From NCBI GenBank assembly GCA_904063045.1, contig CAJFCJ010000004.1, forward strand, positions 1,729,713 through 1,793,712: DNA of 64,000 nucleotides. The letters run 5' to 3'. This stretch comes from Dimorphilus gyrociliatus. Taxonomy: Eukaryota > Annelida > Polychaeta > Dinophilidae. The notes beneath the pieces were generated by a model. The model was not told where the DNA came from. It ran no database searches and saw only the letters and a list, made by a program, of their open reading frames with translations. How positions within the stretch are numbered: position 1 is the stretch's first letter; each line of letters begins with the position of its first letter. Position numbers and translations under genes: made by a program. This document shows positions 21,660 through 34,234 of this stretch, piece by piece.

Positions 21660-23275
21660 TTATTTCCTTCTGCTGTAATCGGAACCAACTCGCAGGTCAA
21701 TCATTTCCATTGCGCAATCGTAAAGTCCGTTCACAGTCTGTCAAGGATTGAAATGTATTTATTATTTTAACAAAATTTTTTGTTTCTTAAAATTAATGCA
21801 ATATTTTTTAATTAAACAAAAAAAAGTAAAGGAGAATACAAGCAATTTTATTTTTGAAAACTTACTTGCTCTTCTATTAATCTTTTCAGATAAATATCAT
21901 CTTTTACTCTTAGAGACGGCTGGTAATTTTTAAATTTAAGTGACGTCGATGCATCTTCAGCTGATGGCAATTTCTTCCTTTTAAAAGTCGTAACCTTCTG
22001 CCCAATTTCCGCTTGAGGAACCGCTTCATCCTCTACAGTCGCCTGTACATCGGACATGCAGAAAAACGAGCAATTAATTATCAGCGCCATCTTGTGGCTA
22101 TGTCTGAGAAATAAAAAAAGAGATACGAACGTCATCGAGAGATATACCCCTTAATGCTGTCTCTAAAGTCAAGCTGATGCCCTCATTTGGTTTATGCAAC
22201 ATAGTCCTAAAAGCCGAAACGGGCCTGCTAATAGGAGGATTGACATAGGAAGGCTTTAAGCAGGGCAGGGCAGGGGTTTGCTCCTTGAAGGAGGAGAACT
22301 TTGGCATTTCCGATTCGCGTTTCCGTTTCCGACCGAACAAATGGGTTGGGTAGGTGTTTGCTGTGCGTTTTTCCCGCTGTACGTGCTCTCTCCACAAATC
22401 TGTGTCATTCCTGACTTGGGATGAATCGATTTGACCCTGAACAAGTAACTTGCGAACTCTCATCCGTTCTCTTTCACGTCTTTCTTTCTCCTTAGATGCC
22501 TCCCTAATCTAAAGAGAAAAAAGAGCAGTATATAAGTGTAAGTAGAAGAAGATATATAAATTTATATATATATGTTCAAGTATATACAGTATGTACGTAT
22601 GTACATATTTATAGAAATATAGGCTATAGATTGCAGATTGATACAGAATGTATACTGTATCAAACATTTATATGTTAATTATGTTTAAGAGTTCATCAAT
22701 CTAATAAAGATAATTATTATTGTTATTGATTATTGATTTTTTTTGTACTGCTTACTTGATACTCTTCATCAAGCTTCTGTTTAAGTTCGCCTATGTACTT
22801 TGGATCGTTTAGTCGCACTTTTTCACTACCCATCAAATTCTTTAAACGCTTCTGTAGAGCAGCAGCAGCTTGAGAACTGTTTAAAGTTTAAGATAAATAA
22901 CAAGAAATCAATTAGTAAATTTTTAATAGGCCTATATCTGTACCAATCCAATGTAAATTGATCTGGTTTAACCATCCATTCGACGACCGACATCTGCCTA
23001 ATCCTATCCAGAGCCTTGTCGACATCGAATTCCTTCATAGCACGTTCAACAACTTCTCTTCTAAATCTCCTTTTCTCGTTTTCATTGCCCCAAGCAAAAT
23101 TTACTTCCCCGTCTTCGTCATCTGAACTGTCGGTCATTGAATAGCGGCTCTGTCTTCGTCCAGCCGTCGATAAAGCTAATCGCCGGTTGATGACTGTAGA
23201 ATTAGTTGAAGAAACTCTTCGAAGGACTGGTGCAGTCTTCGGTCGGTCGTCCGGAATCCGGATGACGCGCGGCAT
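21660..23275 (-). CDS. Unrecognised basic, helix-rich protein
   Basis: Predicted exons (minus order): 23275-22944, 22876-22756, 22508-22131, 22042-21866, 21737-21660; about 361 residues, all junctions GT-AG and in phase. The last exon was found by phase and gives TVNGLYDCAMEM...YSRRK. Features seen: a basic N-terminus (MPRVIRIPDDRPK), a Ser/Asp patch (SSDDEDGE), an amphipathic segment (KALDRIRQMSVVEWMVKP), a charged helical stretch ASKEKERRERERMRVRK, several Lys/Arg clusters such as FGRKRKR that could be nuclear signals, and a Pro-rich middle. There is no signal peptide or membrane segment. I cannot name the family. Ciliary or nuclear functions are possible but unsupported. A CGCCATCTTGTGG motif lies in intron 3. 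Confidence 0.7.
22084..22097 (+). promoter_or_regulatory. CTCF/YY1-like motif in an intron
   Basis: GCGCCATCTTGTGG matches 13 of 14 positions of the CTCF core and includes the recurring CGCCATCT octamer. It lies in the intron between 22131 and 22042 of the unrecognised minus-strand gene. Confidence 0.4.
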
Positions 23276-24870
23276 TTTGACAGATGTTGTTTTTTTATTG
23301 AATAGAGGAAGGGGTTTAATAGTCTACAAACTCTTCAATGACGCCGTTGCTAAGACTAAACGCTTTTAAAACAAACTTTCGTAACGATTGAGTTCGATTT
23401 CATCAAAATCGAACAGGTTAAGCGGTATACAACCAAGTCTGTTTGTTGAACGGAAATCACGGCACAGACATAGGACTATTCGTATTTTTTTTTAAATTTT
23501 ATAATTATCTATAGGCCTATTACGTAATATGAGGCTTTAGGTATGGCGAAGTGGAAATAGAAAGTCTCATTTTGTACAGCTGACGGGAATTTTTTAGCAA
23601 TTGCGCTCCTAATCTCTCAGTAGACACTCCCTGTAATAAAAACAACATAAACATCCTTAATTATTCGGGTTATTAAGCTACTTTATAGTTGATTACTTTT
23701 TCGAATGCACTACCGGGCACGGTTGACAAAGAAAGTCTTTTAGAATTGTCTCCTTCTATTCTCAATTGCCGAAAGCTTGATAATTTACTAAACGAAACAA
23801 GAGAAATATAAAAAAAGAAAAAAAAATAATACTAGTTAAATCATAGATGGCGCAAACTGGGCCTATATTACCGATAACACGACAAACTCATCACGAACGA
23901 CTTTCTGCTTGCTTCGTTTCCTTCTCTTTTCATTTTGATTTCTTTATTTCGCCTTAAATATTCTATTGATAAGGATTCACATTAAATTAAAATAAATAGA
24001 ATTCTAGTACGTTATTTTTCTTTTTTATTGTTTGTTATTTTAAATTTATTATTACTATTTTAATTATTGTTATTGTTATTGTTATTGTTATTTTGGTATG
24101 ATTTATCAAAAGGAATAGGCTAATAGATGCTTATATAACTAAGCTATTAATATATATCTAAATATATGAATATTTCAAAGTTAAAAAATGACGTAGTATT
24201 GTTTCGGAAATAATTTATTGCAGGTGAAATAGGATATGTTTGCAATCGTCTTGTAGAAAGGCGTTTACAACGTTGAATAGTACATTTAATATCACCTGGA
24301 AAAAATTTATACCTGAACAGCCGACAAGGAGAGAAGCTAATTAAAAAATATATATATAAAGTATGCGTTTAAAGAAAAACACACACAGACATATATATAT
24401 ACATATATAATTATATAATCTATGATTATATGCAATATACATATGTACATTTATTTATATATTTGCTTATTTATGAATGCTATAAATAGTATTCGTTGAA
24501 AGGTTGATGTGAAAAGTTCCCTTTTATTATGTAATTGAGTAGAATATGCATAAATATTTCCGCATTTAGGATAAAGAACAGCATTTTTAACGCATAATTA
24601 AGCAATGCATACATTATTTTTCATGTTTGCGTTTACAAAGAAAATGCAAAACTCTTATGTCGTTTCTCCTTGCGTGTTATTTTATATTTTGGCGAAAAAT
24701 CTTGGTAGACGTAAGGAAATTTATTAATGACTTGTAATCTTGTGATCAGTGTAACTAAACTCTTAACTATATATAGATCCAGAGTAGTTAGATATGACAT
24801 AACGTATGATTAAAGTCTTTTTTTTTTCCTTCCTCCGAATAGATATATAAAGGATTTTCGCTAATCTTAT
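23276..24870. other. Intergenic, divergent promoters
   Basis: 1.6 kb between the starts of the minus-strand gene (23275) and the plus-strand small membrane protein (24871). Contains an AGATGGCG octamer (23845-23852), a TTATTG hexanucleotide run (about 24064-24092) and AT-rich filler. No coding evidence. Confidence 0.5.
24064..24092. repeat. TTATTG tandem repeat
   Basis: Four to five consecutive TTATTG units in intergenic DNA. Confidence 0.85.
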
Positions 24871-25266
24871 ATGTTCGTTATTGGCTTATTGGTTGGTCTG
24901 CTTTATCTTCTTCTTCTGTATGACTTATTAAGTATGCTGAGGAAGACGGACACTTCGGGAACGAAGAAATACGCAAAATACAGTAGAATTATGAAAAAGC
25001 AAACTTCCGGTCAAAAGTAACCCTAAGGCTTTTAATTCTGTTTTTTTAGACTACAATAATAACTTGCTACTTTCTTTAGAATGAATGCCGAAGGGGAAAG
25101 ACGGCCAATGAATACGATTGACGGTCTCTGGAATAGAATTTGTATGGCTAAATCAAAATGGCGTCTAAACGCTGCTAGAAAAGCGGCAGTTACAGAATCT
25201 ATGGCCGCCGCTCGCCTTCAAGCAAGGTTATTGCAGCAAGAGCGCATTTTAATGGGTTTGAGTTAG
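24871..25266 (+). CDS. Small membrane-anchored basic protein, unrecognised
   Basis: Two-exon model: 24871-25016 and 25080-25266, joined AA|GTAACC to CTTTAG|A in phase, 110 residues. The N-terminus MFVIGLLVGLLYLLLLYDLL is one strongly hydrophobic stretch, either a signal anchor or an uncleaved signal. The remaining ~88 residues are Lys/Arg-rich and probably helical (WNRICMAKSKWRLNAARK, then SMAAARLQARLLQQERIL). No family is recognised. An internal ATG at 25081 in exon 2 could give a 61-residue form without the membrane segment. It is convergent with the RalGDS-type gene: stop codons are only 145 bp apart. The in-frame join and the sharp hydrophobic/basic boundary support a real gene, but no homolog is known to me. 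Confidence 0.6.
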
Positions 25267-25411
25267 GAAATCTGTATTGAAACAATTTGAGTTATATACA
25301 ATTGAAAAGACGGATGAACACAAAATAAATGAATTACGCAGAATTCGAGAAAATTTTTTTTTCTTTAGAAGTTAATACTTTGCGGTAGTTAACTCTGCAG
25401 CTTTTTTTATA

Positions 25412-28400
25412 TTAATGAAAATAAGTTGGGAAATATTTACGCCTATTTCTTTTCCGGTAGCGTGGATCGTTGCGAGAATGTTTGACGTCGGCGTGCCGTC
25501 GAACGACTAGTTTTACTTCAGCCTGATTAGCGTTGATTGCATAGAAAACATTGGTCTTTATTTCGTTAGTATCGACGAAATCGTATTCTGTTTAGAAAGT
25601 AATTAAAAATTTCATAAATTTGTTCGCATTTTTAGTTGATGACGGGAAATTAATTACTAATTACTAATAATTAACGTAGATTAAAAACAACATAAAATTT
25701 AAAATTCTCACCTCCTCCATTATCTAGCACCTGTGACAAACAGAATTTCTCTACTTTCTCCATTAAATCTGGTCTGGAAAACTTATCAAAAATTCTTTCA
25801 AGAACGGTTCTTATTCTATCGTCATTATATATACGAATACTTTTGTAAAAGACCGTCTTGTCCATAATTCGGCTATCCAAGATTACTTTAGCAACTATAG
25901 TGCCATCAGACTCTGCTAAATTACCAACCGATATTGATCTATTTAAGGTTGCTACAGGGGTTGACAATGTTGATCCATTTCCGTTAACAGTACCATTTTC
26001 GAGAGTTCTAAAAAGTGATGGATTTGAAGAATTTAGGGATGAAGCCTTGCTTAATTGACGGCTTGTAAAAATGGCTCTACTTTTACTACGCTTATGTTTG
26101 ATTGGGTCAATTTCTAGCGACATTTGGAAAGACTCCTTATCCGAATATCGTCTGATATGTTGATAAAACCATTCATGAAAAACAGGATCCCTCTCGAAAT
26201 TGTAGTTACCAGCGGAAACTTGCATAAGTTTAATTTGAGCAAGCATTTCTGCTTCTCTTCTGCGCTTTTCGAAATTAATTAGACCACCTTCAACGTAGTC
26301 TTCCATACTTTCGCTTAAATGTATGAAATCTCTTAGGAAAGACCCGAAAAAGGGAACACTCCCATAAGCTGAATCTGGGTCATCTATTCTTCTCTTTGTA
26401 TTATTCTTTATTCGTTGACTTATACCAATTGAATTGGCATCAATACCTTTTGCTGTACCTTCTTTTTGAATAAGATATTTAAAGGTTATTTCTCTAGAAT
26501 CAGTTGAGAAAACAGAGTTTAATTCATCAAAAACTTGTTTAGATTCTTTACTGACATGTTTCCAGACTGATTTTAGTCGGTAAACACTTTCTACCTTCAG
26601 CCCGGATATGACAGCTAAAGTACTAGAAAAGTTTTTCAATATCCTCAATTCACTTGCTATTTCAATCCATTTCTCAATTCTCTTACCTCTCAATTTGGAG
26701 CTTAATTTCGGATCATTCAAAACAGTCGAGTATACGGCCATGGCAACGAGATTAAAGTGTTCAACAGTGGCTGAAACAGTTGATGAAGGGTTATCAGCAG
26801 TTTTTGTTCTTTTACTCCAGTTACAAGGCAGACACTGATGCCTTATTACTGCTTTAAATAGTCTTGCATCTTCGCTAGTAATTTGTTTAGCAAAAACTTC
26901 ATTAGGTATATCCTCAAACCGCAAAGGATGGCTGAGTCCGTGGAATGACACTGTACGCGGAAATCCACGCCTTGAACGAGAATCCTCCTCAAAGTCTGAA
27001 CTAGACGAATCCATGCTAAGAGAGTCACCAGATTCTTGATGTAAGCAACGTTCTAACCTTCCTTGAACACGTGTTGTCAGATCCATTTGATTTCCCAGGG
27101 TTATTTTGCAAAATTCTTGTAATTTAAGTAATAATTTAAAGGGTGGAGTATTAAAGTCATAAGGATGTGCATTAAGCCAAACACCTAAAAATGTTCGCAG
27201 GGTTTTAAGTGTAGTCTCCTTTACTGTTTCTTTAATCGTAGAATCAGCTGAGACTATTCTGTATCTATGAAAAAAGAGCAGAGAAAATAATAGATATATA
27301 ATTTGTACTACATTTAACTAAAACATATTTTGGCCTCTTTAAAAGAATTTTGCACGATAAACTAGGTAAACAAATAAATATTCCTGTACGCGTTGGAATG
27401 ATAGGAATGCAGCTAAGATCAGCTAAGATACTAACCGTTCTATTACTTTCTCTAACAATTCTTCAGCAGTGGTAAATGACCTGTATGTGTCCAAAACTAC
27501 GTTAACGTGTGGGCAGTTCATCTCGCCGTCTTTTTCCGTAATACATTCGACAATTTTTTGAATTGTTCCGGCTTTTATCACATGTATTTCCTGCAGACGC
27601 CATTGCAAACCTTCCGTGTCCTTAGAGAGATAAGAAGAGAAGAGAAAAGAAAAGAAGAGAGAGAGGTGGGAAGGGGGGAAGAAAGGGAGACAAAAAAAAA
27701 CAAAAATTAAATAAAATAGCATAAAAAGAAGTTTTAATTTAAATAAATTAATGTTTTTTTCGTTTCGAATAAAATAAAGTGCCAAAGATTTTTTTTATAA
27801 ATTCCTTCTATTACCTGTATTAATTTACACAGCTTTCGTTTATTCCATCTAGAATAAAGTTCCATATGCATCATAGAACATTATAAATGAGCTAGAAGCC
27901 AGATGTGTATGTTTTTTAAGATTCTTTACACAAATCTATAATGTGTGATCGACGGACACTTTTAGTTGACTGACCCGAATGTAGCTTATTAGCAAAACAT
28001 TTCGAATTGGCAATTATACTAATTAGTTTGAAAACAATAGATAAGTTATCTCTTATAATCATCTCCGCCTACCAGTCCTTTATACCGTTTAAGTATTTAA
28101 CTATAAGCGTGTATGGCACGTGTAAAGTAACATTCTAAAATATTGTTTGCTTAGATTTTTCAATATTCTAATACGTAAAATTACTCACACAGTCGTCAGC
28201 GGTCTCTAGAATTAGTGTTGTCGATTTCTGAGATCTTGGAAATGTTTGAACCCTGGCTGCGTATTGCACCTTTTTGAAGAAAACATCAAAAACAGCATCG
28301 GCTGACTTCTCTTCCCTAAAGAACTGCAGTCCGTCCTCCTGTCGACGTAAGAGAATAGTCATAAATATATTAGCTTAATACTCAATTTCTTCACTATTAT

Positions 28401-28770
28401 CGGACTAAAACTGACAAAAAACTGGCCAAATAGATGCAAGAAAGAATTGTGGGAGGAATTTAAGCAATTATTTACAGTAATGGTACCTGCTTTTGTCTTT
28501 TCCTCGTTAAAGTACAAAGGTACATTTTATTAGTGTAAAGAGCCGGACACCGAAAATCAATATGTATTTCGAGTACTTAAATTATACAAGGGAATACAAA
28601 CTAAAAACATGAGTACTGTGTAGGTGAATGAACGTAAATAAAAACACATGCTGAACACCCGAGAATTGATTTGAGAACAATACAGGTATACTTACAGGTG
28701 GTAAGGGTATATACCAGGTTGTATTCGATAAATATTCATCTTCCATAATTTGTTTACGCGTCCAGCGCAT
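25412..28770 (-). CDS. Rgl: Ral guanine nucleotide exchange factor (RalGDS/RGL family)
   Basis: Cytoplasmic exchange factor that loads GTP on Ral and is itself recruited by Ras/Rap. Predicted exons: 28770-28696, 28338-28189, 27620-27436, 27264-25712, 25587-25412; about 712 residues. The start at 28770 (MRWTRKQIMEDEY) is in an exon that begins at 28789 and could be preceded by a noncoding exon. The REM/RasGEF_N region (~75-195) contains IKAGTIQKIVECI, VVLDTYRSFTTAEELLEKV and FLGVWLNAHPYDF. The CDC25-type catalytic domain (~250-505) contains EDIPNEVFAKQITSEDARLF, HFNLVAMAVYSTVL, ASELRILKNFSS, VPFFGSFLRDF and EGGLINFEKRRREAEML. A Ras-association domain (~585-690) ends the protein, split by the last intron (LDNGGGE|YDFVDT). 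Ser-rich linkers precede the catalytic and RA domains. Very sure of the family, less sure which subfamily member. Confidence 0.9.
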
Positions 28771-30741
28771 ACGAGTAAGGGTAACAGGCCTGAAAATAAA
28801 CGAAAATCGTATATAAACTAAAAATCTCTCCTTCTAGATCACGTGATGCACGTTTGTACTAAAGCAGCTCCATTCATAGCGAAAACAATTTTGATTTGTG
28901 TATATTTTTAAATAGAATTACTGAAATAGTAAAGAATATTCGTACACAGTTGAAATGTTAAGCGATATTTTATGTTTGAATGATAAATCAACTACATTTT
29001 GTCCTCACTGTATTGTAAAGGAAAAAAAGTATTGTTTACAAACGATCAAAAACTTACTTTAAATGGAAATTGAGCCATCAATTATGGTCCAAAGGCTCAT
29101 TTTTACCAATCGTGTTACTCTAGCGTAATTTTAAGATATCTTATTGATAAGCAATCAATTTTATTATTCTATTGCTAATCTATCAAAATTTCTGACTCAC
29201 CACGACCACACCTGATAAAGTGACGCCGTTGAATTGAGTTCCAGTGATTTTTCATATTAATTTTAAGCAAAGTTAATAAACTTTTATACTTACTTGATAG
29301 GAAATTTTTATGATAATAACTAAGCAATTTTCACCTTTTCTCATAAACTAGGTATTGTTATTAGTCTAGGAAAGTATACTTTGCATAGGCGTAGTAATAC
29401 AGGTTAGGAATTCCTGGGGATTTCTGCTAACAGTCACGCTTAATCATACATTGGCCCTTCATAAACATAGAGTTTTTATTTATATTCTTATTCACCGCTT
29501 AACGAGTAAATTATCATACTAATCAACCATGACTAATTAATAATAATCTTTTTATCAGAGTTTACTAAATATAAATATTTAGAAAAAGATATAATTTTCA
29601 AAAGAAAAAACAGATAACATAAGCCTGAACGATAATACAGGTTTAAAAAAGTTTTAATAAATCTAAAATACTGAAAAAGAATGATGCTATGATCTAAGCA
29701 TAGAAACATGTTTGTAGATCTAAAGTATTGTTTCCAAATACTTACCATCTTAATTACTGTTTGTATGGCATACGTTAGGTTATAATAACAAGGGCAGGTT
29801 TGAACTTTAAAAGATCAAAAAAATATTATTGTAATTCTTTTTCGCTTTTAGATAAAAATCGATTGTTGTTTAAAGAAATTTTTCTCATGGTATACGCTCC
29901 ATTTGAGTAATAAAGGGACCTCGATTTATTTTATCCTTCCCAGTATTAACCCAGAAAAAAAGGCTTAAGAACTTATAGCACCGTAGTATAATCAGTGAAT
30001 ACTTTGGGAACAATTTTTAGGGGGAAGCTCATTGATTTATTGTCGTAAAGATATATAACTATCGTAACACTATAAATTATCCCGCAAGGGCCCCAATCCT
30101 CTAGTCGAGATAGAGGTGGCTGTGATACAAAACAAGAAAAATAAAGCAAAAGTCGTACTGGTTCGCCATCTATAGGATATTTATTTAACTAATGCAAAAA
30201 TATATTGCGAACAATTAGCTGTGTGTATTGTTTAAAATAACCAAAAAGAATAATGGTAAGATAATATTTCAAGTTTTATCGACTTGAAATAATTGAAATT
30301 AGGTTATTTATATATAAAAATATATATTTATATAATAAATAGTATAATTCAATATATAAACTATAGTTATAAACAATATGCTTCCATAAATGTATTATAT
30401 CGAGCGTCATAATACTAATTAAATTGATTCATAGAAACGAGATGACGTAATTCGTTCATTTTTTCTATCATTTTCTAATCTATCTATAAAGAAAACAACT
30501 CTACATATCGATTTATTTTTTTCCTCTCTTTCTCTATATCGTTTTATCAATTGTTCTCTTCTTTATCTCGGTTAAATTATAATATAACTTGATATTTCCT
30601 ATACAAATTTTGTCTGTTATTTACTTAAATTTATCGTTATTTTCCAGTTATTATAATTAAATAGTTAAATAATTCAATGTAATGTAACAAATAGATTATA
30701 TGTATATATATACTGTATTATAAACATTTTTCTTTCATACA

Positions 30742-30767
<26 letters not shown>
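30742..30767. repeat. GA microsatellite
   Basis: AG dinucleotide run followed by GAAA units in intergenic DNA. Confidence 0.9.
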
Positions 30768-30774
<7 letters not shown>

Positions 30775-32099
30775 AAGAAAGAAAGAATGAAAAATGAGAA
30801 AGTTATTAGACCTAATAACCTTTTTTCTATTTGATAAAAAAAAGTAGAGTATAAAAAAACGAACTTAATAAATTCATAAAGTTTTCTTTCCTTTTTGTTT
30901 TTTCTATTTCAATATATTAAAATTAAAAAAAAGAAAGAAAGAAAAAAGAGAAATGAAAGGGGAAATTTGATTATTCTTATAGCTCTTTCTCTCTTTTAAT
31001 AAAAAAGAATTCGAAATATGGAATAAAGGTTTTTTTTTTCAATAATATTTGTACTTTGGCTATGAAAATATCATGCTAATAAACTGTCTAATTTAAAAAG
31101 AGTGTATAATTCTTCTAGCTCTACTATAAATTATATAAAATATATTACATTTAAAGACTATATATACAATTTTCCCTATGTTATACTAAACTATACATTT
31201 AACTATTCATCCTGTCTAATTTCTCCTTGACAAGGTTAAATTGGACTGTTGTTAATTCTTATAAAAATAATTTTGTTTACAGTTTATTTTCATCAATTGA
31301 GAATTATTTTATCATCTTATTGTTGTGCTTTTCTTTACATTTGTTACAAATTCGTGACAAATTGGTTTACTCTTGATTTCGTTTATTAATTACGCTAGAG
31401 CCTTCAATTTTTTTAAGACAAAGTAACTCATCAATTAATGATATATATATATTATATTATACGCCGTATTTATTATTTATAGAAAGAGAGGTAAAAAAAA
31501 GAGAGAGAGAGGGGATAATACATTTTTGCTCTCATTTTAAATATCCTTTAAAAACTGACTTTCTTTAAATTAGTTTCATTATTTAGTAATTACTGTCTAA
31601 TTTACATTGTTCTGTCAGTTTTTTAAACACTGTCCTTTTATTTATTAGTAAAAAACTCTGAATATTCTATATTTCAAACACCAAAATACAGAAAACGTCT
31701 TATATAACGTTATTATTATTCATTTATGCCTTTTGAATGAATTTTAGAAGTGGATATACTTTTTTCTTTTGTTTGACAGACAACACTTTTTCATATAATC
31801 AATTCTTTAGTAGATCATTTTAAAGAAAGAGATATACATTAATCAGCTCTAAAAATAGATAAATTCTCATATTATAAAACATTCTCAAGATGAATTTAAC
31901 TTTTAGACACAATACTCAAAGGATTATTCAAGGGTCTTCAGTGTAGGTGTTTACGTCTTAAACTAGGCAAATGCAATTTATCACTTTGTCAACATGAAAG
32001 AGAAATGGTTGACGTTAATTGTTAAGTTGGCAGTAATTACGATTTTCTTGTAATGTATGTACAAGTTTCAACCAATCGAAGCCTGCAAAATGTGTTTTG

Positions 32100-32101
<2 letters not shown>

Positions 32102-32132
<31 letters not shown>
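32102..32132. repeat. TA microsatellite
   Basis: Perfect TA run ~130 bp upstream of the neuropeptide-like gene, followed by further TA-rich sequence. Confidence 0.95.
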
Positions 32133-32136
<4 letters not shown>

Positions 32137-32264
32137 ATATATATATTTTATATATATATATATTTATTTATATTTATATTGTATTATATTAATATATAAG
32201 TAAAGAGATGGCTGGCTACGCGACACATTGTAGTATCAGTTGTATACCGAAAGCAAGGCAAATA

Positions 32265-32807
32265 ATGGTAAGTTTAAGATTGAATTAAATTATAGATCCA
32301 TTTCTTTTCAACATTTATTGAGCACAGGTCGATCTCAAGACGATGTTTCTCATTTTTATTCTTCTGCTGTCCTTTGTTTCTAATTCCAGTCAGAATGAAG
32401 GTATAACTTTAACTTTAAATAATAAACAATATAATATATTGATACTGCATATATTGTATATATACTGTATATTTATATAGATAGATATAACATAAGATAA
32501 TGTATAAATACTTTATATATTAAATTATGTATGAAACATATATAAATCGCTAGAAATGAGCTTTTAATGAAAAGATATAGCCGTAAAACTTTTTCTTTGA
32601 CCTTTTATCATTATATTTTCTCCCTTTACAGATTACCTTCTAGAAAGTAGAGAAGGACCAGTACCTTTACTGAAAAGAGCTGCGACAGAATTAGCGAAGA
32701 GACGAGCCAAACCCAAAGTGATTATGTGCCAACTCTGTTTGATGATGTCTATGGCTCATTGTGACCCACTACTATTCTGCTCCTCCCGACCCCCTTTTCG
32801 TATTTAA
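32265..32807 (+). CDS. Neuropeptide-like secreted precursor with four cysteines
   Basis: Three exons: 32265-32267 (the ATG alone, followed by GTAAGT), 32328-32400, 32632-32807; 83 residues, in phase throughout. An upstream in-frame ATG at 32208 would add 19 residues before the same splice. A signal peptide is clear (MFLIFILLLSFVSNSS). The mature part carries prohormone-convertase sites LLKR and AKRR, then a C-terminal peptide with C-x2-C-x8-C-x5-C (MCQLCLMMSMAHC...FC) ending SSRPPFRI. No C-terminal Gly, so no amidation is predicted. The architecture is that of a short bioactive peptide precursor. I do not recognise the peptide family; a venom-like or antimicrobial peptide is a less likely alternative. 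AATAAA at 32840 lies 33 bp after the stop. Confidence 0.65.
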
Positions 32808-32839
32808 ATGGATTCATTTGACTAATTTTCTTCTATTTT

Positions 32840-32845
32840 AATAAA
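32840..32845 (+). terminator. Poly(A) signal of the peptide gene
   Basis: AATAAA 33 bp after the stop codon of the neuropeptide-like gene. Confidence 0.6.
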
Positions 32846-34011
32846 ATCATTATAGCAAGAATGAAAGACTTTTTGCGCATATCAATTTATTTTATTTTTA
32901 TATTTCCTCATTAAAATATTAATATGAACATTTTTTTGTTCTTTTATTCTTTTCTCATACTGAAAAGAGGGATTTTTTTTTGTATAAGTAGTATTAACTA
33001 ATTAACTATTCTTTCTGAATATTTAATTATTTACACGATTAGTTCATTATTCATAAAAATTCATTCAAAAATTCCCTTAGAATTTTGATGCGCTTACCTT
33101 ACCTTGTTTTCTGACAATTGCATTTTACGCCATCTATCGTCTTGGGGAATTTTCAAATGGTACTTGATACCTTGTTTTGGAACAAGGATTCTCTTTCAAA
33201 TTATCAGTATATAAATCTCAAATGAGACGATTTGCTAACAATTTAGTTTTTAAATTCCTTTATAGCGACCCTTTATTTGACTGAATAGCTATCTTTCAAC
33301 AACGCTTGTAATTCCTACTGTAAATAAAAAATACCTGACCTTTCACCTCCTCATCTTTCGTCGAAATTAATTTTTTGCCTAAGGTAATTACACATAATGT
33401 TGTAACCTAGATACTAGGCGAGAAATCTGTTTGTCCATTTTGTTCAGACTATTTAATTATAAATTCTAAACTCCTAAGTGTACATTTAGGCCTAGTTTAG
33501 CAGGGAAAGAAATCTATTAATCATACATAATCCTCACTTAAACAGGGTATTTTTTTTATTATCTACTTATCCACGATGGAATTTTAAAAGTTTGGTCAGA
33601 GTTTAATTAATCTGTGTTTTTACGTGTTTGTATGTGTTTTTTTATCTTACTTTTCTTTCCCTCTCCTTTCTTTTTTGTATGTATTTCCTCTTGTTTATTG
33701 TTTTCTTTCCTGTATATACAGTATATATATATATGTATATAAGGAGAGAGAGAGAGAGAGTATTTAAATTATTATTTGAGCTAAATGTAGGAAACCTTTT
33801 GAATTTAACAATGCAGCAGACTCGTAAATTAATAAATGTAAACTGCAAAATGTGATACTACAATAAAAGATAAGTATAATATCAGACTTAAATAATTGAA
33901 GAAGGGAGAAATAGCACTACTATTTCATTTTCCTCTTTATTTTTATTAGAATGAAAAAGAGTAAAAACAAACACAAGAGTTAGATCTATATTAGTATATA
34001 TAGAGAGATAG

Positions 34012-34044
<33 letters not shown>

Positions 34045-34234
34045 TGTAAATTAGTAACTTAGAGATTTAAAATTTTACTAAATTTCATTTCATTAATCAT
34101 AATTTATTAAACTGTACCCCAGTCTAAAAATTGAAAAATAGAGTTAACCGAGGAGAAATTAGCATAGTGTGTTGTCATATCGTTTCCTTGGTCTTCAAGT
34201 ATCAAAGAACATAGGAAAAAAATTATTACTTTTT
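32846..34234. other. Convergent intergenic spacer
   Basis: Between the peptide gene (+) and Acadm (-). AT-rich, with GA and TA runs at 33716-33760 and 34000-34045 and a CGCCATCT octamer at 33128-33135. Two overlapping low-complexity frames at 33628-33855 are not genes. Confidence 0.5.

Larger units (their letters stand above)
28790..32264. other. Intergenic, mostly AT-rich
   Basis: 3.5 kb without convincing coding sequence. A minus-strand ATG followed directly by GTAAGT (29748-29741) could be a first exon but does not join in phase to 28789. One CGCCATCT octamer is at 30164-30171, a GA run at 30742-30767, and a TA run just before the peptide gene at 32102-32132. Confidence 0.45.

Noticed and set aside
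29741-29748. Minus-strand ATG|GTAAGT as first exon of the RalGDS-type gene
   Set aside because: Joining it to the exon at 28789 gives an early stop; at best a noncoding or different exon.
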